From Folioceros fuciformis (lineage: Eukaryota > Anthocerotophyta > Anthocerotopsida > Anthocerotales): a stretch of DNA of 64,000 nucleotides. Shown piece by piece: positions 48,617-60,899 of the stretch. Numbering within the stretch: position 1 is the stretch's first letter; each line of letters starts with the position of its first letter. Position numbers and translations under genes: made by a program. Below the pieces are notes generated by a model that saw only the letters and a program-made list of their open reading frames with translations, ran no database searches and was not told the origin of the DNA. The DNA lies in NCBI GenBank assembly GCA_049999805.1, contig JBNGIO010006279.1, positions 146,485 through 210,484 of the forward strand, in the 5' to 3' direction.

Positions 48617-49782
48617 AGGAACAAAAGGGGGAAGTAATTGCCGCCAAGCCTACTTTGTGCTACTCCTGAGCGTTATTTTCTTTCTGGAGAGTGGACATGC
48701 TAGCTTGACTCCCGTAAGGGCGCACTAATCAACATGGGTGACCTCGAGAAGCTACACCTTGCCATTTCTTAGCCCAATCTTGAAGACCTTTTATAGTTAG
48801 GCCTTTCTTAGTGCCAAAGAGAGCAGTAATTGAGAATCAATGTACAAGACCACCAAGGAATGCTGAAATCAGAGAAGGTTTTGCGTCGTAATACGTAACT
48901 GGAGTTCCAATGCCACAGACGCATCTGTCGCATTTCCTTGTCTTTTTTTGTTCTCTTCTTTGGCCTCTATGAGGGACTCCCCTTTTTTTTTGCTTTCTTT
49001 GAAACACAATCTGGGAGAACTGAATACTTTGGCTGTCACATGATTAGTGTATACATAGATATGGAGATAGACGCGGGCTTAAAGCATTTTATTGTTGTAA
49101 ATGGTACAAGTTGTGAAGAACCAGCCCCATTTTGCTGCTGTCAATGGTACAAGTTGTTAAGGACCAAGCCTGCGACTTTGACTGGTACAAGGTACAAGTT
49201 GTTAGGCACCAAGCCCACGACATTCAATATTATCTACGCGGGTTGTTAAGGAGCAAACTCGCGAGGGAAACCATTCTTAGCAAATTTCAATAAAATCATC
49301 TGCTTCGCACGCACAACGGAAAGAGTCCCATAGAAGCCTATGGTATATGAATTTAGGTCCCCCGAGATATCACTGCCTTCTTCCTTCAACAAATACCATA
49401 CATTACCAGCGTAACTGGACGGACCCACCCCGACCTCACCGAAACAGCCACCTAAGGCCGTTCAGGGGAAGATTGCAGAACTTTTAAGCATTATGGAGGA
49501 AATACCCCTTTCTCACATGCGAAGAGATTTGACGAACAGAGGGCCCACTTCAGGTTACTCTTCTACATACCGGCCTACAAAATGTTCCACTGTTACCCTC
49601 TATTGTACACGTTACCTGATGGTGGGTCTTCATGCTTTCACAAATCCGAAGCTTAAACAGCCTTTACGGCTGAAGGAACCACTGCCAATGTACCTCGACA
49701 GAAGGAGCGATGTTAGATGCTATCACGTTGTAATGCTGACGAAGCAGATGTCACGTCGGAAGAAGCTGCTCACCTCTACAGG
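48617..49782. other. Intergenic with short repeats
   Basis: About 1.2 kb between the PPR stop and the 3' end of the Snu114 gene. Low-complexity T-rich tract near 48.94-48.99 kb; repeated tggtacaagttgtt elements near 49.1-49.2 kb (listed). No gene supported. Confidence 0.5.
49101..49215. repeat. Degenerate tandem repeat (tggtacaagttgtt-like)
   Basis: At least three copies of a unit with the consensus ggtacaagttgttaggacc followed by aagcc, starting at about 49103, 49145 and 49191; a weaker fourth piece ends near 49255 (gttgttaaggagcaa). Short non-coding satellite-like tract. Confidence 0.65.
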
Positions 49783-52700
49783 TTAAAGAATCTGCTGTAG
49801 ATCAGCATCCTGCCGTGCAAGCTCAAGCAACATAGGATCATCGAAGAACTTGTTGATGCTCACGTCTTCACTCATGCCCTGGTCGTACAACACACGAGTT
49901 ATAAGTTGGATAGGTCGGAGAGTGTGTTTGGCGAATGACAAGTTCTGCCAAGTATACCTTGCGTCTCCTTGTTTTGACCATGAACTCCCGCGCAAGATGT
50001 TGCACTGGAGCAGGTTCAAGAGGTCGCAAGACCACAGATTTATCAAGAGGATCGCCAGGCACAATAGACCAGTGGTCGAACACTGACAAGCAGAAGGCTT
50101 GTCCTTGGGTATGGTATCGCAGATCCGTCTCAAACCCAAAAGACTCTATTACTGGTAAGAAAGCCTGCACACAAGATCAACCCATTCAAAGTGATATCGC
50201 GTAGTCATTTACTCCCACAGCCTCTTAGATAGAAACAGGGAACACACTGGCAGACCTTCACGATGTAGGATGGGGTCCCGGGTTTTGGGACATCTGCCGT
50301 AACATGCCCTCGACGACGGGCTAGCACGGTGTGAATTGCTGACATGCAATCAGCAGGCGTTTGAATCTGTAAATCAGCACAAAGTGGGGTAAGCAAGACA
50401 AGTAGAGGGCCATCAAACGTTGAAGGTCCAGGTAAATACAAGGTGCAGTTGCCAACAAGCACTGGACACTACCTCAACAGCATACACAGGTTCCATTAAC
50501 CTTGGTGTGGCCATGAGGAAAGCAGAATAGGCAACACGCCTTGAGGTGGGAATGATTTGCCCGCCACCCCGATGAAGAGGTTCTTGAGCGATTGTGGCAT
50601 CAAGGATCTTGAACTTAACATTCCTAATCGGTTCATCGCAGAGGGGACCTTCCCGAGCTCCCCATTGGAATCTGCAGTGAGGCAAGAAGAGTATGAACAA
50701 CGAAAGTCGATTCCAATGTAAATAAAATCCAGAAACAAAATTCCGCAAATGATAACACGCACCCTTGGACAATTGAATCCTTGACTGCAGTCAGTAGACC
50801 TTTATCCACTTCACTTGGCAGCGTATCGTCAAGAAGAATATTAGGTCCCTAAAAGCAGTAAAAGGAAAAATGCAAAAAGTGAATATTACTCTACGGCATC
50901 AAATCTAGATAGCACCAACCGAGAAAATCCTCCATAGCAGACACTTTCTGGAGGACACTACCTGCTTATCTGGTCCAAATGCCCAGATGGAGCGAGCAGC
51001 TAAGAGATCCCATTCGTACTTTGTTTGAAAGAAGTCGCCGAGCCTTTTTCTTGGCCAATCCACGCACACAACTCCATTCTCGATGTCCTCAGCCAGACCC
51101 TTCTCCAACGGCTCTGCTATCTGATAAAGATCAGAATCACTGTCAATCCAGCAACTTGAAGTCAAAATAACCGGTATAAGGTGCTCCACTTGGGACAGGA
51201 GGCAATGCTGCGCTTTCACCTCACCACTTCCCAAAAATGAAATACGTGGACGAGAATCCATACCATTGTAAGTTTGTTCTTTTTGTTCGGAGTCTCTGCA
51301 AAGCACTTCAGGGACGAGGTTTCTACAACTGTCTCACAGAAAGATACGACTGGATCCGCCACCTGCACAGATACACTTCCACAGTTTGAAAACAGAGACG
51401 ACAACTTGCCTGTAATACATCTTCGAAACCACTGCTGACCTTAACTTCAACTTCTGAATAGAGCTCCCGCAAGTCCTTCATGATAGAATCCAGAAATATC
51501 TCTCCAGTGCCAAGAATAGTGTGCTCTCCAGATTCTTCCACTTTAGTGATTGCCAGTGGATAGCTTTTGCTAATCTTCCTTAAGCCTTCTACCATCTTAG
51601 GAAGTTCACTAGGATTTAGGGGTTCTGTAGCCGTCTTCACTATGGAAAGGGTATTAAACTTCAAAGGGCGAAAGATATACACATCCTCAGGATAATCCTT
51701 TAGACACAAAGTCGCAGTTTTTGTGATGGATGCATCAACCCCTTCAATAAGAACCCACGAGCCAGCAGGTGCTTTGCTGACTGGTATTCGGTACCGGGCT
51801 TGATACACCCACAACTTGGTTACCTCCTTCACAGCCATATCCTCCTCATCATCAGGAGAATAGTTCTCACCCAGAACTCTGACAGATTGTCCAGTATGAA
51901 TAGTTCCACTCACAACTCTGCCAAAGGAATCAAACACACTGCAGTCACTTTTTGGATACAACTTAGTGACATTCACCATAAGAGGACCTTTCGAGTCACA
52001 ATCTTTCATGGACCGCACAATCTTTGAATCAAGCGGACCTGTATAGGTGTGCTCCACTTTTGTTACAGCCGCATCTTTGGCAGAAGGTATATGTCGCACC
52101 AGCATATCTGTGAACCCAGTAGCAGCACCGAAGACTGCACTACATGCCAGTTTCAGCAAAGGCTTAACATTCAACTTGTATGCAGAGTTGCTTAACGTCA
52201 CTCCTAGCTCTTCCAATGTCATCTCTACGCTCTTCCTGTGCTCTCCTATGACCTGGCTGTAGATTTTATACAGAGGTTCCAGAACGAATTGTACAAAAGT
52301 CCTTTCCACACCTGTACTAGGGGGCTTCCTCTTGAACGTCCGTGAATCGCGATGATAATACATATCTCCCCATAACTTAGCCGCAAATTTGTCAGAATCA
52401 AAAGGGATCCCATGGAGCTTCACATACAGCTTTGAAAACGATTGCAGAGTGAAGGACCAGCCAGCAGTCGCACTAGCAAAGCATACATTTCCCAAAACAG
52501 GATCCACGGTCTTTGGTCCATCCACTCCACCTGAATACAAAGACAACAAGCTGTTCACGTCTTCAAGAGTGTGGCGCAACTTGTGGTACGCATCAGTAGG
52601 AGGTAACTTCAACTCAGTGATCAACCTATCGACCTGCATTGGAACGGACAATGCATGCATTTTTTAAGGTTCAGACTTGACAGCTCCATATATGCAAAAC

Positions 52701-53767
52701 ACGATATGAAGGCTTCCAGTGGGTACCTTGTTAATAACCAACACAATCGGCAACCTCTCTTGCATGGCATGCTTCATCGCCCTCTCCGTATTAAGCTGCC
52801 ACATCCAGGGGCTGAGAATCAGCAACAAGCAGTACAGCACAGATGACCAAGGCTCGTGGCTACAACACCAGTAGAGAAACAAACAGACCACCACGGGCAC
52901 TCATCGAGCAGACTTAGAACCAAGCATTCCAACAGCAGCAAACAAGGACTCCCAAAACCCTAGACGGGGTTTAAGCTCCTCTCCCCTGGCCTGAAGCATT
53001 ACCATAACTCCCTCCACCGCATCCACAACCAACACGGCCCCGTCCGCCAGCCGCAACGCGGCTGTCATCTCATCCGAGAAATTCACGTGCCCCGGTGTGT
53101 CCATCAAATTGCACAGATAGGACTTGCCGCCACTGTCCTCCAACACCAGCGACATCGGCATGCCCTTAATGGAAATTTGTCGCTCTTGCTCATCAATCCT
53201 AGTATCCGTGTACCGCAGATGCTTCTCGCTGTTAGGGTCCAAGGTGGTAATGTCGTGCGTCTGCTCCACCAGCATGTCCATTATCAGCGTCTTGCCGTGG
53301 TGCACGTGGCCGACCAAAGCCACATTGCGCACCAGCGCTGGGTTGGCCAATAGGCCGAGCAGGAAGTCCGTCTGCACGTAAGTGCTGAGCCCCTCCCGCA
53401 TTGCCACCTCGAATTTCTTCGCCCTCACCGGCTTGATGATAGGCTCCTCCAGCGGCTGAGCGTCCTCGTCCATCACCAGCGTCTCCACACCCTCCCCGTA
53501 CACCTCCATCGCCGTCGGGTAGTACTTCTTGTCCTCCGCCAGCACCACCGCGCCGCTGTTCTCCACCTCCATGTCGTCCTCCTGCTGCTCCGACCCATCC
53601 AGCCTCGCCAGCCATGCCTCGTCTGATCCCCCGTTCTCCGCTCCTACCCCTCGCCTCTGCCTCTGCCTATCCTCCTCCTCCTCCTCCTCCGCCTCCGACT
53701 CATTATCATCGGACTCGATTTCCGGCCCGATGTAGTTCCCGAACTCGTCATACAAACTATCGTCCAT
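49783..53767 (-). CDS. SNU114: U5 snRNP GTPase Snu114/EFTUD2, 10 exons
   Basis: EF-2-like GTPase that drives spliceosome activation and disassembly in the nucleus (Arabidopsis CLOTHO/GFA1). Ten exons (53003-53767, 52727-52795, 51440-52633, 51264-51362, 50962-51120, 50763-50848, 50473-50671, 50256-50366, 49958-50164, 49783-49878) close in frame to 994 residues. The start [19 protein letters not shown] is the family's acidic N-terminus and fixes the ATG. GTPase motifs: [20 protein letters not shown] and NK-VD, the last split by intron 2. EF-2-like domains follow: [28 protein letters not shown] and SFGFETDLR. The protein ends [18 protein letters not shown] as expected. No defects seen. Confidence 0.97.
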
Positions 53768-54159
53768 CTCGCCTGATTCACCTTCTGTCCCGGGACTTCG
53801 TCGATCTATCAACGCTGCGCTCTCAGTGGAGCTCTCACCCGAGCTCGCTCGTCGGAGCGGCCTCGCTCGAATGACCCCGTTCCCGCGCAGGCAGCTACCC
53901 TAACCGTGGTTGGGTCATGTTAACCAGCCTGTGGTCGCTGCTTTGATACGCATGTACACACATACGTCGCTTCTTCTGTACGAACATTGAATAAAATAGG
54001 TACTCTACTCGTCTCCCTCTGTTGGTCGTCGTTTGGTTGCTGGTGTTCTCGCAGCGATGGGAGGAGACAAGCAACCGCGGGGCTGAGGCCGTGGGGCGGA
54101 GAAACGGCGCGGGAAGATGTTCAAGAGCGTTGGAGCGTGAAGCGGACGGATTTGAAGCG
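53768..54159. promoter_or_regulatory. Divergent promoter, Snu114 / PAXX-like
   Basis: 392 bases between two divergent start codons. Part of it (gcaggcagctaccctaaccg at about 53887) recurs at 56779, showing that the later duplication carried promoter DNA with it. Confidence 0.6.
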
Positions 54160-55646
54160 ATGGGAATGGAGGGTGGCTTGGAGGGCTTCGAGCCGGTGTA
54201 CGGGCGGGCGGAGGGGCTGGAGCCGGAGGCAGCGGTACCGCACGCGATGCTGCCCTTCATCTTTGCGCTGCGGTGCCCAGACTCGGGGCACGTGCAGGTG
54301 CAGGCCACTGATTTCCATTCCAACACCTGGCACGCGCTCAAGACGGTGGAGCAGCTGGAGTGGCTGGTGAGGGCTGAACCTTGTTTCGGTAGTTTTCAGT
54401 GGTGAATTGGCTTGGAGAGCAGGCTGATGGAGGGCGCAGGTGTTGTGATTGGTTGCAGAGGGACGAGGTAGGAATTGGAGGATCGTGGAATGACTTCCTA
54501 GGATACTTGCGAGCCGCGTTTGGATCAGACAATGTGAAGCTCGTCCTCGGGGGCTCTTCTAGTGCTGTTGGCGGCCATGGTGCCTCTCCACCCATGTATG
54601 AAATGATGGAGTTTGGAAATCTGCTACAGGTGCTTTATGGTGTGATCGTGTGTGTGTTGACGCCACCCGTTGATGCTGTGTGGGGTTCGAGGTAGTGTGT
54701 GTTTCAAGAGAGTGGGAATGTACAGCTTGAATTTTGTTCTATTGCGGTAGAGTGGGTTTTCTCTTGTTCTCATGTTCGCGTTTGCGCTATGTATTGTGTG
54801 TAGGTGCCACCTCGGCCAAAATAGTTGCTCAGAAGGCAAAGGGATCACCCAAAATCACTCTAACTCTGACTAGACTCGGGGGACCTTCGGCCAAGGATGT
54901 GATGGGGCAGATTGCCCTCGAGCTTTCGCAGTCCTACCGAAGTCAAGCTCAAGCCCTTGAAGATGGTCTGCTTGATCGCCAGTCTTGTAGTTTGATCTGA
55001 TAAAAGCAATGGGGCGAGCTTGGCTAATCTTGTCTTTGCAACGTTGACAGAAAAGAATCGAGCCAATTCCTTGGCATCTGCTCTAGCAGATGAGAAGGTA
55101 GATATGCTTTGTCACGTTATCCGAGCAAGCTTGTACTAGTTGTGTGTTTGAGGAATTTGTGACTCTTCTGCTTGTTTCTTGTGCTCGCAGGAAAAGAACG
55201 ACAAACTTCAACAGCAGATTGAGGCAACCACTTTCACTGGCAAGAAGCGGAAGCTGGGATCAGGTTCGCCAATTGCAGCCTCTCAAATCGCAGAGGAGTC
55301 CAATGGCTCATCCCTAAAGGCCTCGTCCCAGGCACCTGAAGTAGGTGGGACTTTGTACTAACTTTTGGACTGCATCAGGTTCAGGCGCTCGTGTTTCTTC
55401 TGGATCGTCTCACACTTCTTTTTTTTTTCTTGTAGGAAAAAAAGAAGAGGAACCTTCCAAGCCTCCCTTAGGTCGACAGAAGATGAGATTGATCCCACCT
55501 TCTGCGAGGAGGTATGGCATGCTGTCTGCCGTTCGGTGAATCTTGCGAGAGTACCGCTGCTGTTTAGTTGAGCGTGTTGCTTCTCTTCTTTCAGGGGTAA
55601 ACGGAAAGGAACAACAATAGCCGCTGATGACGTCGAGGAAAGTTGA
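54160..55646 (+). CDS. PAXX-like (XRCC4/XLF superfamily) end-joining factor
   Basis: Seven exons (54160-54366, 54459-54639, 54804-54965, 55051-55097, 55191-55344, 55436-55511, 55595-55646) close in frame to 292 residues. Residues about 30-180 look like the XRCC4-superfamily head: LPFIFALRCPDSGHVQVQA, TDFHSNTWHALKTVEQLEWL, GSWNDFLGYLRAAFGSDNV, KLVLGGSSSAVGG and KITLTLTRLG. A coiled coil follows (LADEKEKNDKLQQQIEATTF), then a nuclear-localisation cluster GKKRKLG and a disordered basic tail with SARRGKRKG. This head, coiled coil, basic tail layout matches PAXX, which stabilises Ku-XRCC4-ligase IV at DNA ends. The family call rests on pattern memory; SAS-6 or XLF relatives are alternatives. A decayed tandem copy lies 2.9 kb downstream. 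Confidence 0.6.
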
Positions 55647-56766
55647 CTTGGCTGGTAGAGAGGGCCAGTTTCCAGAGAACTGGCAAACTGTGCTTTTCTG
55701 GTAGTTTGCCAGTGCCGGAGATTCACGGGTTGCAAAGGCCCGAGTGAGCTTCCCCTGCTGATATCACGTGCTCACGGTTACATTTTTTGTGAAGGCCATT
55801 TCCGCTCCTGCTAGGCTCAGGCTCACCATGATCCATCTCAGATCCAAGGATACGAGGTGCTCACCGACCCAAGCTGGCCTGAACTTGTTTAATCACAGCA
55901 CCTCGCCGGTCCGTAACGCTGAAGTCAGAAGCCCGGAAGCTTTTCGTGTCTCGTCTGATGTCCCACCATATGGGTAGGGTCCAGGAGAAGAGTTTGCTAC
56001 AAAGTGCTCCGACACCCGGACCATGGTTGGTACCCTGTCCCCACCATGGCCAGGTGGAATCGAGAACTCCTGCCGAACCGAGAAGTATCCGTTTGTGAGT
56101 CCGTCGGTTTCCTCCAAGGACTTCTCATTGGTCGGCTTTTGTGACATGTGGACTGTTTTTGCCTCTGCTTTCTGCTTCCGTGTCTTTGTCTCAAATTTTG
56201 GATCAAGCACTGAGGTGAGTGTAGGAAATTTATCATCAAACCGACAGCACAGTGCATTCGACGATGTTGAGGGTTCTGGTGAAAGGCCTCTATGTACCGT
56301 GCCTCTGATGTGGTTGAGTGATCGTCTTTATCAAGCATTGCGCCAGGTCTTTGCTTGCTCCAGTTAGCGTAGAAGCAACAGTTTACTCTTGGATCAGGAC
56401 AGATGGAAGGTAACAAGTCTGATCGCGCCATTGCTCTGTCAGGGCAAATTAACGTTCCCATCACGATCCAGAGGCGATCCATATCCTCCGCGAACAAAGG
56501 ATTGTAAGCACCTGAACAACTGCTGAGCCGCTCGACCGTGAGGCCTGCAGGGCAGCAGGCGCCTGATGAAGAAGAGCATTTGCTTCACTCTTGTGTGTTT
56601 CGATTCACGGGGCGTACCTTCACGAACACCTGATTTCCAGCTCATCCTTTCCTCTTGCAGAAGAAGGATGACGTCGCGGGAAGACCTCGACCTTCCGCAG
56701 CAAGAACGGACATGTGAAATGCTTGTACCACCTTGATCAATCCGCGCTCTTACCGGACCTCTGCGA
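55647..56766. other. Spacer between PAXX-like gene and its relic
   Basis: About 1.1 kb. Contains a segment near 56515-56640 that resembles one near 60510-60640 (separate finding). No gene supported. Confidence 0.5.
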
Positions 56767-57480
56767 TCCGTTCCCCGTGCAGGCAGCTGCCCTGACCGTG
56801 GTCCAGTACGGCGGGTTGGTTGTTGTTGATTGCTGCTTCCCTTGCAGCGACGACAAACAGGCATGCGATGGGGATGGAGGGAGCTTGGAAAAATTCGAGG
56901 CCGTGGACGGGCGGAACTGGGAATTCGTGGTTCGTGGCATGATTTTCTAGGGTTTGTCCGAGGCGCGGCGCGTTTGGATCAGATCATGCGAAGCTCTTCC
57001 CTGCTTGCTCTTCTCGTGCTGTAGGGGGATCGTAATCCCGCCCTACCATGCATGAAACGATGAAGTTAGCAAATCTGCTACAGGTGCGTTTCGGTGTCAT
57101 GGTCTGTATGTTAACCCGCCCTTTGATGCTGTGTGAAGTTTGAGGTAGTGGGGATGCACAGCATGGTTTGCATTGCAGTAACGGTTGTGTGTCAAGCTTT
57201 TTGAGTTCTTTGTTGTTCGTATGTTCTCGTCTGTGTGGTGTGTGTTGTCTGTATAGGTGCCACTTGGCTAACTTAAAGACCTTGCCATGTTCAGGTGTTT
57301 TTCTTGGGAAGAACAATCCAGGTTTCTTTGCAGAAGGTACGTATGGCATGCTGCTCTGCAGATTTGTGAGGAGAGGCCGAGGACTACAGCTGCTGTTTAC
57401 TGAACCGGGATCTTTCCCTCCTTGCAGAGGTGGACGGAAGGAAACAACCATAGCTGCTCATGATCCCTCCAGTACAAGGA
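56767..57480 (+). pseudogene. Decayed tandem copy of the PAXX-like gene
   Basis: Follows 53877-54820 and then the end of the PAXX-like gene, with the middle missing. Shared landmarks are gcaggcagctgccctgaccg upstream, gcgtttggatcaga from exon 2, gaagctcttccct, aatctgctacaggtg at the end of exon 2, intron text tgatgctgtgtg, and the exon 3 acceptor taggtgccac. The exon 6-7 region follows: gtatggcatgctg, and ggacggaaggaaacaaccat matching the last exon. Exons 3-5 are absent and the remaining exons carry stops and shifts. Not functional. Confidence 0.8.
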
Positions 57481-57734
57481 AGTAGCGCTTTCAACCTTGA
57501 GGACGATGCTTGGTGTCCACGTTCTTGCTTCTGGTGAACAGATCTTGCTGTCTTCAGCAGGGAACTGCACAGTTGGCGAAGGTGGTTCGACACACCTGCA
57601 CCTTTCGGTTTTCAGTGTAATACATGGAACCAAACGTCGAGTATACAGATGGAGAATTGGCAGGCTGAGGGGCATTGCAGTATTGCTAATCTCTTGGCTA
57701 TGGCTGTCAGCAGCATCTTAAGATCAGTTCGTAG

Positions 57735-59723
57735 CTAGTGCCTAGACTGCTTTTTATCAACAACCAGTTTTCCCGACGGCGTTCTAGTGAAGAGCCGATT
57801 GATAACATCATCCCAGTTGGTCTTGCTGGGAGCTTTGTCAGCAGCGAGCTTATCGCCGTCACCCACGAGACGACCCCTCTCGTTTGGCTCGCCCGTGTCA
57901 TCGGGTACAGTCACATTTACGCTCTGCGTTCTTGGATCTTCAGAAAACTCGCCGGATACTTGCCCCGGCCCTATGGCGATAGAGTTCTCGCTGCCGTCCA
58001 TCTCATATCTGTCTGAATCAAATGTACCGTAGGAGGGGGAGAAGGCGAAGGGGACCTTGAGCGACACTGCCGTCTCCAAAGCTGTCTTGTGAGCCTTCTT
58101 ATGCTCCTCGACCGTGGACTGCTGCCTCTCTACCTTCAGTGGTTGTGGCGCCTCCATGTCCACATCCGATTCCATCAGCTGCACGAAAGGCGAACTCAGC
58201 CCCTGCGACAATACCACATCCTTCCTTCCCCTTGCTGTCAGAGGCCCTAAGAAGCGTTACCTCCAGAGCTTTCTGACACTCCCTTTCGATGCATATGATG
58301 GAATGGTCGGAAGTTGCATTGCAGGACAGCACGACATGCTCGAACCTCCCCTTAACAGGGATGTCGCACTTAACCACAGGATCTCCACGCCCGCAACTGC
58401 ATGCCGGCCAGGGCCTCCGTATCACAAAACTATCCCGAGTTCCTTCCCTCTGCACTAACCAACATAAGGGAGGAGCTAACATGCTTGCGCTTGCCTGCAA
58501 AACTTGCGCTCCACAACATGATAGACTCGTCCTGGCACATACAGCCTCCTCGGGTCTTTGAACATCCTCTCTTCGGAGATGCAAGTGTCCCGCACGCAAC
58601 GGAAGCACAACAAGCAAGGCAAACTGTTCAACGCCACCAGGAAAACAACAAGGTTGACAAGTTTGTTATCACGAAAGTAAAACAAGGAGCCCTGTTGCTC
58701 CACCTCTCTCCCTGCAAAATCAGTACAAACAAGAGTGCAAGCGGCCATTACTGCTTCGAATTCCAGCTGAATCATGCCCTTTAATCAAGCACACAAAAAC
58801 AGTCCGCCGCACGTACCAGAACAAGGAGCTGAAGATGTCCTCCAAGGGAGTAGAAGTGCGAGGCAGAAAATCATCCTGCCAGGACCACAACAAAATCCCA
58901 AAGTCCTGACCACGCAAGAGGACTCCAACAGCAGCACAAACTCCTGATACCCTTCCTCTCCTCTTGTCTCCTCTGACCACCATCCCTCACTCACCATGCT
59001 TGCTTACAAGGGACGCACCTGCAATATGACGGAGTTGATGACGTCCGCATGCCGAACAGCCAGATTGAGCGACATACACCTGGGAGGAGCCAGGGCAAAG
59101 GCCCGGAGCCTCTTCCTGGAGATCTTGCCCAACCTATCCCTGTTACTGGCAACGACCAAGGTGGCCAAGGACGCGACCCCAGCTCCCAGCGAGTGCCCTG
59201 CTATGGAAACCGTATAATCCGGGTAGTCTCCGATCAAGGCCTTGAGGGTCTCTCCCTCCTGGTTGAGGAGCCAGGCGGCGGCCTTGAGCAAGCCGTTATG
59301 CACGTAGCCACCATCGAACATCTGCTTCCCCAAACTGTTATCCAACAACATAGCGTAATCGCTTTCCTTGCCCAGATTCAAGCCCCGGATGGCCAGCACG
59401 ATGTCCCTGTGATCGTGGTCCAGGTACAGCAGATAGGGCGGCGCATTCCCCGTCGTATCCGCATACTGCGCCTTCTTGAGCACGTTCTCCGGCTTCATTC
59501 TGTAGCCTCCCGGGGGCGCCCACTCCGGATTGGCCAAATCCTGCTCGTACACCGCGAGAATGTAGCGGCACATCCGGGGCACGGGCTCGAACTCCTCCGC
59601 CTTTGCGGGCATCCACTCCTCGCTATCCAGCGCTCCCGTGTACAAGCATCTCCTCCAGACCCACCTGGCGCAGCCCAGCACGTACACGCATTCCAGCAAG
59701 GGAATGCCGATCGCCAGCGACAT
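57735..59723 (-). CDS. Class 3 (DAG-lipase-like) lipase
   Basis: Serine lipase of the plant class 3 / diacylglycerol-lipase-like group, 507 residues in the model 59019-59723, 58817-58875, 58495-58623, 58261-58447, 57735-58178. The start MSLAIGIPLLECVYVLGC is hydrophobic and probably a membrane anchor; a further in-frame start at 59804 is less likely. Core: YLDHDHRDIVLAIRGLN, nucleophile elbow SIAGHSLGAGVASL (Ser in GHSLG), then VILQDDFLPRTSTPLEDIF, LPCLLCFRCVRDTC and PVKGRFEHVVLSCNATSDH, which supplies the catalytic-His region. The C-terminal 150 residues are polar and end in KKQSRH. The 47-base intron between exons 3 and 4 appears to be GC-AG; this junction is the uncertain part. Confidence 0.9.
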
Positions 59724-60899
59724 GGCTGGCCGCGGAATTGACCAACATGCACCACCCGGACTCACACACTGCGGGATGCGGAAAGCGGGATGCGAAATGC
59801 ACAATGCGGAACGGCAGGCCAGGAGCGCGGAACCCCGATCCTTTCCTCCCCCACTCAGCTGGTTCTAGGAAGATTCCTGGAACTCCTGGCGGGCTGAGGC
59901 GAGGTGATGAACAGTGAGGTGTGCTGCCAGGTCGGCGTCGACGGAGCCGCGTAACCCGACTCGCCTCGCCTCGCCGGTCCCCCGCCCCACAGTGAAAGAT
60001 TGCTCCACACGGCACTGCGAGCCGCCACCTTCCGCTCCTCCCACACATCCCAGCTATCCACACTGCAACGCTCGGGCCGACACGCCGCGCGTTTCATTCC
60101 GCCAACCCGCAGATGCAGCCATCTCTCCGCCTCCGGTAATGCGAGGCGATCTGTGTCCCATGGGCCCCTGCCTCCCCTAATAATTGGTGCCCGCTTTCTC
60201 CGCCTCTCGTTCACTCATGCCCACATCATGCATACAGCTATGTATATACATGTATGACCTGAGATGCCTTTTTTACATGAAGATCAGTTTTTACTTCAAG
60301 ACACACAGTCAGACATTCATCTACAAGTTACAGTTATTTTGAAGTAGGTAACCAAAGAAAGATGAATCAATCACAGATACTCCAGTCAGGAAATTGAAGG
60401 GGACAGAAGCGAACGCTGATGCTCTGCGATGGCAAAGATGCCTCCGCTACATGATACAAGTCAGAAGAGGTGACACGTCCTCGGGAAACGGGATGCGAAG
60501 GGCCCGGATTAACTGCTGAGCCGCTTAACCTGTGTGTTGCCGGGCTCAGGGCGCCTGGTGAAGCGAACCGTTTGTTCGTCTGTTTTTCGAATCACCGGGC
60601 GGCCTCTCATGACCCGCTCACTTGCACCTCCACCGTTCTACCTGCACTGGACTGAGGTCTCAGGAACACTTCGTCCTTCTGAGCGATGCACTTAAGGAAT
60701 GAATAATGTTGGACCAGCTCACAATAGGCCGAGGTAGAAGTGCCTTCCGCAGTGGCATCTTTGGTCCCACGTACACGAAATAGGTTAGGGAGGTGCGTCT
60801 TCAAGTTTCAACACACGTGTTTGCTGGCAAGCAATAGCTCTGTCCCTCCTGTCCCTCACAGGCAACGTTTGGCGCTGGCGTGGAAGGTACCAGATACAT
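59724..60899. other. Lipase upstream / RNase E/G downstream region
   Basis: About 1.2 kb, GC-rich near the lipase start and AT-richer near 60.2-60.4 kb. Contains the second copy of the 56.5-kb repeat at about 60510-60640. No gene supported. Confidence 0.5.

Noticed and set aside
53232-53615. Gly-rich antisense-shifted frame in Snu114 exon 1
   Set aside because: Out-of-frame translation of the conserved Snu114 exon; Gly/Arg-rich from GC composition.
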